From positions 1-20,940 of the forward strand of contig DASZXJ010000036.1 in NCBI GenBank assembly GCA_035545895.1: DNA of 20,940 bases, in the 5' to 3' direction. This document shows, piece by piece, positions 15,161 to 20,940 of this stretch (position 1 is its first letter; each line of letters opens with the position of its first letter). The notes under the pieces were generated by a model. The model saw only the letters and a program-made list of their open reading frames with translations, ran no database searches and was not told where the DNA came from. The translations under genes and the position numbers were made by a program. This DNA is from DASZXJ01 sp035545895. Lineage in GTDB: Bacteria > Planctomycetota > Phycisphaerae > Tepidisphaerales > Tepidisphaeraceae.

Positions 15161-16219
15161 GTGCATTCGTTGAGCGATTATGATCCTGAAATGCTTGGCG
15201 AGTCGTTGCAACTCAACGGCCACAAGCCAGGCAATGGCCTGCGCATCTTGCGCGAGTATTGGACCGCCAACAGTAAGCTTGACGTATTGAACATCGATAT
15301 TGCCATGCCCGCTCGTCAGTGGTTGCGGAAAACGTTTTTGCCGGCTCATTCAACCATCCGATTGAGACATCAAAGTACAGATGGCACGGTCAAACTGCTG
15401 GTCGGCTTTGTGCGGGGCGGGACCGTTGAATGCGTGCTCATGCCGTCGCATCGCCCGGATCGGGCGGCTGCGTGCATTTCATCGCAGGTGGGTTGCGCGA
15501 TGGGTTGCGATTTCTGCGCATCAACCAAAAACGGGTTGGAACGAAACCTCGGTGTTGGGGAAATCGTCGAACAGTTCATGCACCTGCGGGCTGAAGCGCG
15601 AAAATCGAGTCGGCGCATCGCTTCGCTGGTTTTTATGGGCATGGGCGAGCCGATGCAGAATCTGGATAACATAATTCCCGCGATTCGACTGCTGGCCGAG
15701 CCGGGTTTGGGATCGCTGGGCAATCGAGCGATGACGGTTTCAACCGTGGGCATCGTGCCGGGCATCGATCGATTGGCGGAGGAAAAGATCGGCGTGCATC
15801 TGGCGCTGTCTCTGCATGCGCCGGATGATATGACAAGAAATCGACTCGTGCCGAGCAATCGCCGCTGGCCGGTCGATCAAATCATGGAGGCCGCCAAACG
15901 ATTCCAGGATAAATGTCGCCGGCCCGTCAATATCGAATATTGCATGCTTCATGGAATCAACGATTCCGACGAGCAGGCTCATCTGCTCGCGAAGCTGATG
16001 CGCGGTTTTTGCGCTCATGTGAATCTGATTCCGTACAATTCGATCGGAGCAGGATTGAGCGGGATGGTTTATCATCGTCCGTTTGATGGGCAAATCGCGC
16101 GATTTGAACAGATTCTGCGTGACGAAAACGTCGTCGTGCACATTCGGCAAACTCGCGGGGATGATATCGCGGCTGCATGCGGGCAGTTGCGCTCCAGTGC
16201 TCAAAGCAATTTTTCGTAA
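15161..16219 (+). CDS. rlmN: 23S rRNA (adenine(2503)-C(2))-methyltransferase
   Basis: This is a radical-SAM enzyme that methylates C2 of A2503 in 23S rRNA, and of A37 in some tRNAs. It has 352 aa, near the family norm, and starts at GTG 15161; no good Shine-Dalgarno is seen, so coupling to the gene 3 nt upstream is likely. The CxxxCxxC cluster is C112, C116, C119 (GCAMGCDFC). The catalytic Cys pair is C105 (ACISSQVGC, equivalent to C118 in E. coli) and C340 (TRGDDIAAACGQL, equivalent to C355). FMGMGEPMQN and VSTVGIVPGI are also present. All key residues are intact. Its 3' end overlaps the opposing PIN gene by 19 bp. Confidence 0.96.
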   Translation: MHSLSDYDPEMLGESLQLNGHKPGNGLRILREYWTANSKLDVLNIDIAMPARQWLRKTFLPAHSTIRLRHQSTDGTVKLLVGFVRGGTVECVLMPSHRPDRAAACISSQVGCAMGCDFCASTKNGLERNLGVGEIVEQFMHLRAEARKSSRRIASLVFMGMGEPMQNLDNIIPAIRLLAEPGLGSLGNRAMTVSTVGIVPGIDRLAEEKIGVHLALSLHAPDDMTRNRLVPSNRRWPVDQIMEAAKRFQDKCRRPVNIEYCMLHGINDSDEQAHLLAKLMRGFCAHVNLIPYNSIGAGLSGMVYHRPFDGQIARFEQILRDENVVVHIRQTRGDDIAAACGQLRSSAQSNFS

Positions 16220-16596
16220 AATGTGCGAGGGGAAAGTATTGGAATTCCGTTAAACTGCCCGAGCATAAGCAGGTCTTCATCACCACTGACCAGGCAATCG
16301 ACTTTGTCCGCCAGTGCCGTTCCGAGAATGGGCAAATCCTTCGGATCGCGGCACGAGTCGGAAGAGACATGCGCTGGCTCGGCGATTTGCGAATGCTCCC
16401 GCAGAAATTCGAGCAGACTTTGCACTTGAGCCGTCGGCATCTTGAACTTTCCAGACAAATGCCTTCGTACTTCCGAGAAAATTACTTCTGACGCGATAAT
16501 TTCATGACTCTGCAGGCAGACCGCGAAGATCGCTTCACACAATCCTCTTGTGGCAAACGCTGCCAACAGAACGTTGGTGTCAAGAACGACTCTCAC
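16201..16596 (-). CDS. PIN-domain ribonuclease toxin (putative TA toxin, PIN family)
   Basis: The protein has 131 aa. The PIN fold opens with MRVVLDTNVLL, whose first acidic residue is Asp6. Other conserved acidic residues are Glu42 (FSEVRRHL), Asp87 in RDPKDLPIL and Asp106/Asp108 in VSGDEDLL. It matches the COG1569-like 'putative toxin-antitoxin system toxin component, PIN family'. It would cleave RNA with Mg2+; the RNA target is unknown. The GTG start (16596) overlaps the stop of the antitoxin gene by 4 bp (GTGA), so translation is coupled. All PIN acidic residues are present, so this module looks active, unlike the parE-like one. Confidence 0.87.
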   Translation of the reverse strand: MRVVLDTNVLLAAFATRGLCEAIFAVCLQSHEIIASEVIFSEVRRHLSGKFKMPTAQVQSLLEFLREHSQIAEPAHVSSDSCRDPKDLPILGTALADKVDCLVSGDEDLLMLGQFNGIPILSPRTFYEKLL

Positions 16597-16808
16597 GAGA
16601 TGGCCTTAAACACATCGTCATCCGCGAGAAAGCCCTGAGCTTCTGCAAAGGGTAATGTCTTGCTGCGAAGAGCCGCAAAACGTTGGGCCGCAATGTACCG
16701 TTGAAGTGAATCGCGCACGAGATCACTCATCGGCTGCTGCTTTTGTCGGCAGAGTTTTTCCAGCTCTCGACGCAACGGCTCGGAAATACGAATAGTCAGC
16801 GTGCTCAT
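16593..16808 (-). CDS. RHH (CopG-type) antitoxin of the PIN toxin
   Basis: The protein has 71 aa from ATG 16808 (MSTLTIRISEPLRRELEKL). Ribbon-helix-helix DNA-binding domain: strand TLTIRIS, helix PLRRELEKLC, helix MSDLVRDSLQRYIA. The C-terminus (FAEAQGFLADDDVF) would wrap the toxin. The frame is open to 17066, but that part lies inside the lpxB start and has no RHH character. An ATG at 16820 would start inside the palindrome and is less likely. There is no strong Shine-Dalgarno. The partner toxin follows with a 4-bp overlap. Confidence 0.82.
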   Translation of the reverse strand: MSTLTIRISEPLRRELEKLCRQKQQPMSDLVRDSLQRYIAAQRFAALRSKTLPFAEAQGFLADDDVFKAIS

Positions 16809-16817
16809 GGTGTAAGA

Positions 16818-16832
16818 CATTGTAATACAATG
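16818..16832. promoter_or_regulatory. Perfect palindrome, likely antitoxin operator
   Basis: CATTGTA-A-TACAATG is a 15-nt perfect palindrome 9 nt before the antitoxin ATG. On the minus strand it contains TATTAC, which could be the -10 box, so bound antitoxin would block transcription. This fits autoregulation of an RHH antitoxin; binding is inference. Confidence 0.55.
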
Positions 16833-16916
16833 CATGTGAAAAGGCAAATGGGTGTCGATCGCGGCCAATAATCCGACGCTTGACACATCTCGCCGATCCA
16901 GTTGCACTACGGGACC

Positions 16917-18083
16917 ATGGCCCGGCGCGTCTTTATGACTGTTGCGGAAGTCAGCGGCGACAAGCACGCTGCTCAGTTGGTCCGTAGCCTCAAGCAGATC
17001 GACCCCGATATGATCATCGAAGGTCATGGCGGCTCCGAGATGGCCGAGGCGGGTGCGATTATCCATCGCGATACCGTTTCGTCCGCTGCGATGGGTTGGC
17101 GCGGGGCGCTGCGGGCGTTTGAGCTATATCGATTGCTGCGATGGACGCGCAATTATTTCGATACGCATCGGCCTGATGTGCTGATCGGGATCGATTCACC
17201 GTCGATGAATTTCCATTTCGCGCGGGCGGCCCATCAGCGGAAAATTCCGGTTTTGCAATATGTCGCTCCGCAGCTTTGGGCGTGGCAGGAATGGCGAATC
17301 AAGAAAGTTCGACAATGGATCGACCGGCTCGCGTGCATTTTGCCGTTCGAGGAGGAATATTTCCGCCAGCAGGGCGTCGATGCCAAATTTGTCGGGCATC
17401 CACTGTTTGACGAGTTGGCCGTCGAGCGCAATGGTCAACCGATTGCCACGCCAAAGCCTGGGCTAGTGATTGGTTTGCTCGCGGGCTCCCGCAAGTCTGA
17501 AGCCGAGGGAAACTTTCCCCACCAGCTCGAAGTGGCGGGCCGAATCGTCGCGGAATTCCCCCATGCGAAATTCCTGGTCCCGACCACCGCCGCGACCGAG
17601 CCAATCGTCAAGCAGGTCATCAACGCCAGCCCGCTGTCATGGGCGCGTCAGCCGGATGTCTTGCGTCACGAAATTGACCGATTCGACGAAATGGTCCCGC
17701 AATGTGACCTGTGCATTACGGTTTCCGGCACTGCCACTTTGCACGTAGCGCTGCACGGTGTGCCGATGATCGTCGTTTATCGCGGCAATCCGATCTTGTG
17801 GCATGCGCTAGGCCGCTGGATTGTTCACACGCGAACCTATGCCCTGGTCAATCTGTTGCATGGATCGCATGAGCATATCGTGCCCGAATTTGTTCCGTGG
17901 TATGGCTCAAACGTGCCGGTGGCCAGTTGCGCCATCGATATGCTTAAAAACCCACGAAAGCTGGATGAACAGCGAGCCCGCTTGAAAAATCTCGTCCAAT
18001 CGCTTGATAAGCCCGGCGCATCGATGAACGTAGCCAAAATGGCAGTGGGGATGATGAACGGGATTGCTCACCCGTCGAGATGA
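16917..18083 (+). CDS. lpxB: Lipid-A-disaccharide synthase
   Basis: The enzyme joins UDP-2,3-diacylglucosamine and lipid X to give lipid A disaccharide phosphate. The start ATG 16917 gives 388 aa; the frame opens at TTG 16902, which is less likely. GT19 motifs in order: MTVAEVSGD (7-15), VLIGIDSPSMN (88-98), YVAPQLWAWQEWR (115-127), LPFEEEYF, VGHPLFDE (159-166), LLAGSRKSE, and SGTATLHVALHGVPMIVVYR near 270-290. All are typical. A TTGACA lies at 16880-16885, but the -10 at 17 nt is poor. The C-terminus overlaps the opposing xylB by 16 bp. Upstream it is divergent from the RHH/PIN module. Confidence 0.95.
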   Translation: MARRVFMTVAEVSGDKHAAQLVRSLKQIDPDMIIEGHGGSEMAEAGAIIHRDTVSSAAMGWRGALRAFELYRLLRWTRNYFDTHRPDVLIGIDSPSMNFHFARAAHQRKIPVLQYVAPQLWAWQEWRIKKVRQWIDRLACILPFEEEYFRQQGVDAKFVGHPLFDELAVERNGQPIATPKPGLVIGLLAGSRKSEAEGNFPHQLEVAGRIVAEFPHAKFLVPTTAATEPIVKQVINASPLSWARQPDVLRHEIDRFDEMVPQCDLCITVSGTATLHVALHGVPMIVVYRGNPILWHALGRWIVHTRTYALVNLLHGSHEHIVPEFVPWYGSNVPVASCAIDMLKNPRKLDEQRARLKNLVQSLDKPGASMNVAKMAVGMMNGIAHPSR

Positions 18084-19600
18084 CTCATTTCCGCGAATCG
18101 ATTTTTCAAATCTCCATAGAGCCGCTGATACACCTTGTAGGACCGCTCATAGATTGCAGACTTCTTTTTATCTGGATCCATTCGCGTCTTTTGCTTGATC
18201 GAAACCCGGCAGGCTTGCTCAACGGTGCTAAACGCGCCGATGCCTACACCGGCCAGCAGCGCTGCGCCATAGGCCGGGCCTTCGGCGGCGTTGGTGATGA
18301 CGATGGGGGCGTTGTAGATATCAGCTTGAAGTTGCCGCCAGAAGCTGGATCGCGCTCCGCCGCCGCTGGCGCGGATTTCGCTGATGGGAATTTGCATTTG
18401 TTTCATGATCTCAATCGCATCGCGCATTCCGAAGGTGATTCCCTCAAGCAGCGAGCGAATCATGTCGCGTCGCTTGGTGCGGTTGGTCAAGCCGATCCAT
18501 CCGCCTCGGGCGCAGGGATCGGGATAGGGGCAGCGTTCGCCGGTGAGATAGGGAAGGAAGAATAGACCTTCCGCGCCGGCTGGCGATTTGCGGGCCTCGG
18601 CAATCAGCAGTTCATAGGGATCGACCCGGCGGCGTGCGGCGGCGTGGACTTCATCATGGCCAAGCTGGTTGCGGAACCACTGAAACGAACCGCCAGCCGA
18701 AAGCATGCACCCAAAGACGCACCATTTGCCGGGAACGGCGTGACACATCGTATGAACCCGGCCTTTTGGATCGCGGGTGGGTTGATCCGAGTGCGCGAAG
18801 ACCACGCCGCTGGTGCCAAGGGTGGCACTGACGATGCCGGTGGTAACGATGCCGTTGCCGACGGCGCCGGCTGCCTGGTCTCCGCCGCCGCCCGCTACCG
18901 GAATTCCTTCGCGGAGACCCAGGCTGCGAGCGGCCTGGGCTTTCAGTGTGCCGGTGATTTCGGGGGATTCGTGCAGGCGCGGTAACAAAGTTTTGTCGAT
19001 TCCGAGTAGTCCGAGCAATTGATCGGACCATTTTCGGTTGACCACATCAAGGAGTAAGGTGCCGCTGGCGTCGGATACTTCTGTCGCGTATTCGCCGATC
19101 ATGAGATAGCGGATGTAATCCTTGGGCAGCAGGATGTGGCGGGTTTTTTCGTAGATGTGCGGTTCGTGCTGGCGAACCCACAGGATTTTCGGCGCGGTAA
19201 AACCAGTCAGCGCGGGATTGGCGACAAGTTCGATCAATGCTTCGCGCCCGCCGGCCTTGGATTCGATTTGGGCACATTGCTCGACGGTACGCTGATCGTT
19301 CCAAAGCAGCGCCGGGCGGAGCGGTTTCGGTCCATCACCCAAAAACACGCTGCCGTGCATTTGGCCGGACAAGCCGATGCCGCTGACGTCGGCCGGCTTG
19401 ATCCCCGCTTTTTTCACGACTGCTTTGGTGGCTTTGCACACAGCCGTCCACCAGTCCAGCGGATTTTGTTCCGACCATCCCGGCTTGGGCGAGCGAATTG
19501 GATGCTCCGCCATCGCGGTTGCCAGAACCTTGCCCCGTTCCGAGCAGATCAGCGTTTTCGTGCCGCTCGTGCCGATGTCGATGCCTAAGAGAAATGCCAT
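18068..19600 (-). CDS. xylB: Xylulokinase (FGGY family)
   Basis: This enzyme phosphorylates D-xylulose to D-xylulose 5-phosphate with ATP, feeding the pentose phosphate pathway. The start ATG 19600 gives 510 aa, with MAFLLGIDIGTSGTKTLI at the N-terminus; the frame is open another 44 codons upstream through a repeat and is rejected. Motifs: GIDIGTSGTK (6-15), GLSGQMHGSVF (77-87), LLWNDQRT (98-105), DASGTLLLD, the catalytic-base region AGGGGDQAAGA (Asp241) and a C-terminal ASGGGARSSFWRQLQAD. There is no xylose isomerase nearby. No Shine-Dalgarno is seen, and a TATACT -10 box 6 nt before the ATG suggests a leaderless transcript. Confidence 0.94.
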   Translation of the reverse strand: MAFLLGIDIGTSGTKTLICSERGKVLATAMAEHPIRSPKPGWSEQNPLDWWTAVCKATKAVVKKAGIKPADVSGIGLSGQMHGSVFLGDGPKPLRPALLWNDQRTVEQCAQIESKAGGREALIELVANPALTGFTAPKILWVRQHEPHIYEKTRHILLPKDYIRYLMIGEYATEVSDASGTLLLDVVNRKWSDQLLGLLGIDKTLLPRLHESPEITGTLKAQAARSLGLREGIPVAGGGGDQAAGAVGNGIVTTGIVSATLGTSGVVFAHSDQPTRDPKGRVHTMCHAVPGKWCVFGCMLSAGGSFQWFRNQLGHDEVHAAARRRVDPYELLIAEARKSPAGAEGLFFLPYLTGERCPYPDPCARGGWIGLTNRTKRRDMIRSLLEGITFGMRDAIEIMKQMQIPISEIRASGGGARSSFWRQLQADIYNAPIVITNAAEGPAYGAALLAGVGIGAFSTVEQACRVSIKQKTRMDPDKKKSAIYERSYKVYQRLYGDLKNRFAEMSHLDG

Positions 19601-19606
19601 GCAATC

Positions 19607-19612
19607 AGTATA
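19607..19612 (-). promoter_or_regulatory. -10 box of xylB (leaderless)
   Basis: On the minus strand TATACT ends 6 nt before the xylB ATG, so transcription should begin at or very near the start codon. There is no Shine-Dalgarno. A CTCTGTGTGCTCTGTGG repeat arm covers the -35 position, ending 9 nt upstream. Confidence 0.45.
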
Positions 19613-19621
19613 AGAAATAAG

Positions 19622-19807
19622 CCACAGAGCACACAGAGCTGTGGCGAGATAGAGGAAGTTCTGATGTTTATGGTCAGAATTATTTAGCCCCGCCGCTTGC
19701 GGCGGGTGTCGGGCGTGCAAAACCCGCCGCAAGCGGCGGGGCTAAATGGAGAATCGCAATCCGTCGACGACCGAAATTTCACTCCGTTTCCTCTGTGCAC
19801 TCTGTGG
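19622..19807. repeat. Nested inverted repeats between xylB and lpxD
   Basis: Outer arms: CCACAGAGCACACAGAG (19622-19638) and CTCTGTGCACTCTGTGG (19791-19807), complementary at 15 of 17 positions. Inner arms: a perfect 26-bp inverted repeat at 19682-19707 and 19722-19747 with a 14-nt spacer. Each inner arm also contains its own CCCGCCGC-TT-GCGGCGGG-type hairpin (the right arm carries AA). The inner element resembles REP/MITE-like repeats and shares TTTAGCCCC with the repeat at 11571. No coding sequence is supported inside. Confidence 0.75.
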
Positions 19808-19816
19808 TTCTTACTT

Positions 19817-19822
19817 TAATAT
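19817..19822 (+). promoter_or_regulatory. -10 box of lpxD (leaderless)
   Basis: TAATAT ends 7 nt before ATG 19830, with no Shine-Dalgarno, so the transcript should start at the ATG. The right outer repeat arm ends 9 nt before this box, the same spacing as in the xylB promoter. Confidence 0.4.
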
Positions 19823-19829
19823 TGTGGCC

Positions 19830-20816
19830 ATGCGATTAGATGAATTGGCCCGGCAAATCGATGCGGAAGTGGTCGGCGACGGCTCGCTCGAAGTCAATAC
19901 GGTTTCGACGCTTGATGATGCGCAGCCCGGGCAAATTTCTTTTCTCGCCAACGCCAAATATCAAAAGCAACTGGAGGCAACCAAAGCCTCGGCTGTGATC
20001 GTCGCCAAATCGATCAGCAGCAACAATAGATTGACATTGCTGAAAACCAGCGACCCGTATTTTGCTTTCCGTCAGGCTGTTGTTCTCCTGCATGGCTATC
20101 GCCAGCACCCACACGAAGGCGTACATCCCAAAGCCCATGTTGAGGAGACCGCAACCATCGGCAAAGGCACGGTGATTTATCCCGGCGCGTACATCGGCCC
20201 GCGCGTCTGGATCGGGCAGGATTGCATCATCTATCCCAATGTCGTGATCTATGATGACACGTTCATCGGCGACCGGGTGATCATTCACGGAGGCACGGCC
20301 ATTGGTCAGGATGGCTTCGGCTTTTCAACACACAAAGGCGTACATCACAAGATTCCGCAAATCGGCAACGTAGTGGTCGAGGACGATGTCGAAATCGGGT
20401 CCAACTGCACGATCGAGCGGGCTGCGCTCGGAAGCACGCTGATTGGCACAGGTACAAAGATCGACAACCTCGTAGTGATCGGCCACGGGGCAAAAGTCGG
20501 TCCGCATTGTTTGCTGGTTGCCCAGACGGGCATCGCCGGCAGCGTGACGATTGGCCATCATGTGACCATGGGCGGACAGGTTGGAATTGCCGGTCATCTC
20601 AAGGTCGGCGACAACGTAACGATCGCCGCCAAGGCCGGCGTGATGAGTGATGTGCCCGATCAGACGGTGATGATGGGAATCCCAGCCATGGCTGCATCGC
20701 AGGCCAGGCGAGTCTATCTGCTCTTCACGCAGCTGCCGGAAATGGCCGAGCGGTTGAAACAACTTGAACAGCAGGTGGAAGAGCTTGGGGAAAGCGGCGA
20801 CACACCGCTGGCCTGA
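19830..20816 (+). CDS. lpxD: UDP-3-O-acylglucosamine N-acyltransferase
   Basis: The enzyme adds the second (N-linked) hydroxyacyl chain to UDP-3-O-acylglucosamine in lipid A synthesis, using acyl-ACP. The start ATG 19830 gives 328 aa beginning MRLDELARQIDAEVVGDG, the usual LpxD N-terminus; the frame is open to 19746 through the repeat, which is rejected. The N-terminal uridine-binding domain spans about 1-95 (STLDDAQPGQISFLANAKY). Left-handed beta-helix hexapeptide repeats span about 100-285. The catalytic His is His219 in DNLVVIGHGAKVG, and HKIPQIGNVVVEDDVEIGSN is typical. The C-terminal helix, 300-322 (LPEMAERLKQLEQQVEEL), is a short coiled coil. Upstream gene is xylB, divergent. Confidence 0.96.
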   Translation: MRLDELARQIDAEVVGDGSLEVNTVSTLDDAQPGQISFLANAKYQKQLEATKASAVIVAKSISSNNRLTLLKTSDPYFAFRQAVVLLHGYRQHPHEGVHPKAHVEETATIGKGTVIYPGAYIGPRVWIGQDCIIYPNVVIYDDTFIGDRVIIHGGTAIGQDGFGFSTHKGVHHKIPQIGNVVVEDDVEIGSNCTIERAALGSTLIGTGTKIDNLVVIGHGAKVGPHCLLVAQTGIAGSVTIGHHVTMGGQVGIAGHLKVGDNVTIAAKAGVMSDVPDQTVMMGIPAMAASQARRVYLLFTQLPEMAERLKQLEQQVEELGESGDTPLA

Positions 20817-20874
20817 CGAATTTCTCTGCCAACGGCTTTTGCCGTGCGATAATGCCATCTACTCTGTCAACCGA

Positions 20875-20902
20875 TTGACCCGCCTGCCCGGCCACGTTAT
20901 CA
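20875..20902 (+). promoter_or_regulatory. Candidate promoter for a gene beyond the right edge
   Basis: TTGACC (20875-20880), a 16-nt spacer and TTATCA (20897-20902) resemble a sigma-70-type promoter. The next 38 nt to the window end hold only a possible TTG start at 20926. The rest of 20817-20874 contains a short ACGGC-TTTT-GCCGT hairpin (20832-20845), perhaps the end of the lpxD transcript. Confidence 0.4.
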
Positions 20903-20940
20903 CGCGTTCGTGCCTGTAGCATCATTGAACAACATCGAAC

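Noticed and set aside
1..20940. CRISPR arrays, tRNA or rRNA genes, riboswitches
   Set aside because: I saw no regularly spaced direct repeats, no tRNA cloverleaf or rRNA core and no known riboswitch consensus by eye. A covariance-model scan would be needed to rule out small RNAs.

Overview
The window (20,940 bp, GC-rich) looks like a planctomycete chromosome, probably a member of the Phycisphaerae, although the class is inference. Three signs support this. The S8/S53-like protease carries an LESRLLLAS signature near its N-terminus, a variant of the LEPR-LLLAA export motif of planctomycetal secreted proteins. The first large protein ends in a dockerin-type EF-hand pair. Several other genes (the FIST protein, a Gfo/Idh/MocA-aldo/keto reductase fusion, TPR-glycosyltransferase) and the REP/repeat intergenic filler are familiar from that phylum. 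Two lipid A genes (lpxB, lpxD) show a Gram-negative type of outer membrane.

Layout. 1-180: right end of an IS630-family insertion sequence with a frameshifted transposase tail, inserted at a TA into the following gene. 205-2877: the surviving part of a large secreted protein (DUF4082-like, Ig-like domain with an FG-GAP insertion, dockerin, then an odd Pro/Ala- and Lys-rich tail). 2860-3891 (-): amidohydrolase. 4165-7107: exported S8/S53-like serine protease with Glu in place of the catalytic His. 7422-8423: asd. 8555-9721: FIST sensor protein. 9771-10351 (-): parDE-like toxin-antitoxin module whose toxin has a stop at codon 4. 10412-10618 (-): small membrane protein. 10642-10750: REPIN-like inverted repeat. 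10818-11519: CAAX/CPBP intramembrane protease. 11520-11857: repeat-rich spacer. 11858-13852 (-): Gfo/Idh/MocA-aldo/keto reductase fusion. 13886-15157: TPR-glycosyltransferase, followed 3 nt later by rlmN (15161-16219). 16201-16808 (-): second toxin-antitoxin module (RHH antitoxin plus PIN toxin) with a palindromic operator candidate. 16917-18083: lpxB. 18068-19600 (-): xylB. 19601-19829: divergent promoter region with nested inverted repeats. 19830-20816: lpxD. The last 124 nt hold a candidate promoter for a gene beyond the window.

How the genes relate. Most are single transcription units of housekeeping metabolism (asd, rlmN, xylB, lipid A) mixed with secreted-protein genes and small toxin-antitoxin modules. 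LpxD and LpxB act in the same pathway but are separated by the opposing xylB. The sharpest unexplained structure is the xylB-lpxD intergenic region, where mirror-image copies of a repeat sit at the same distance from two -10-like boxes and both genes look leaderless. I did not find a clear new defence or biosynthetic system. The unusual items are individual proteins (protease with altered triad, chimeric repeat protein) and the intergenic repeats.
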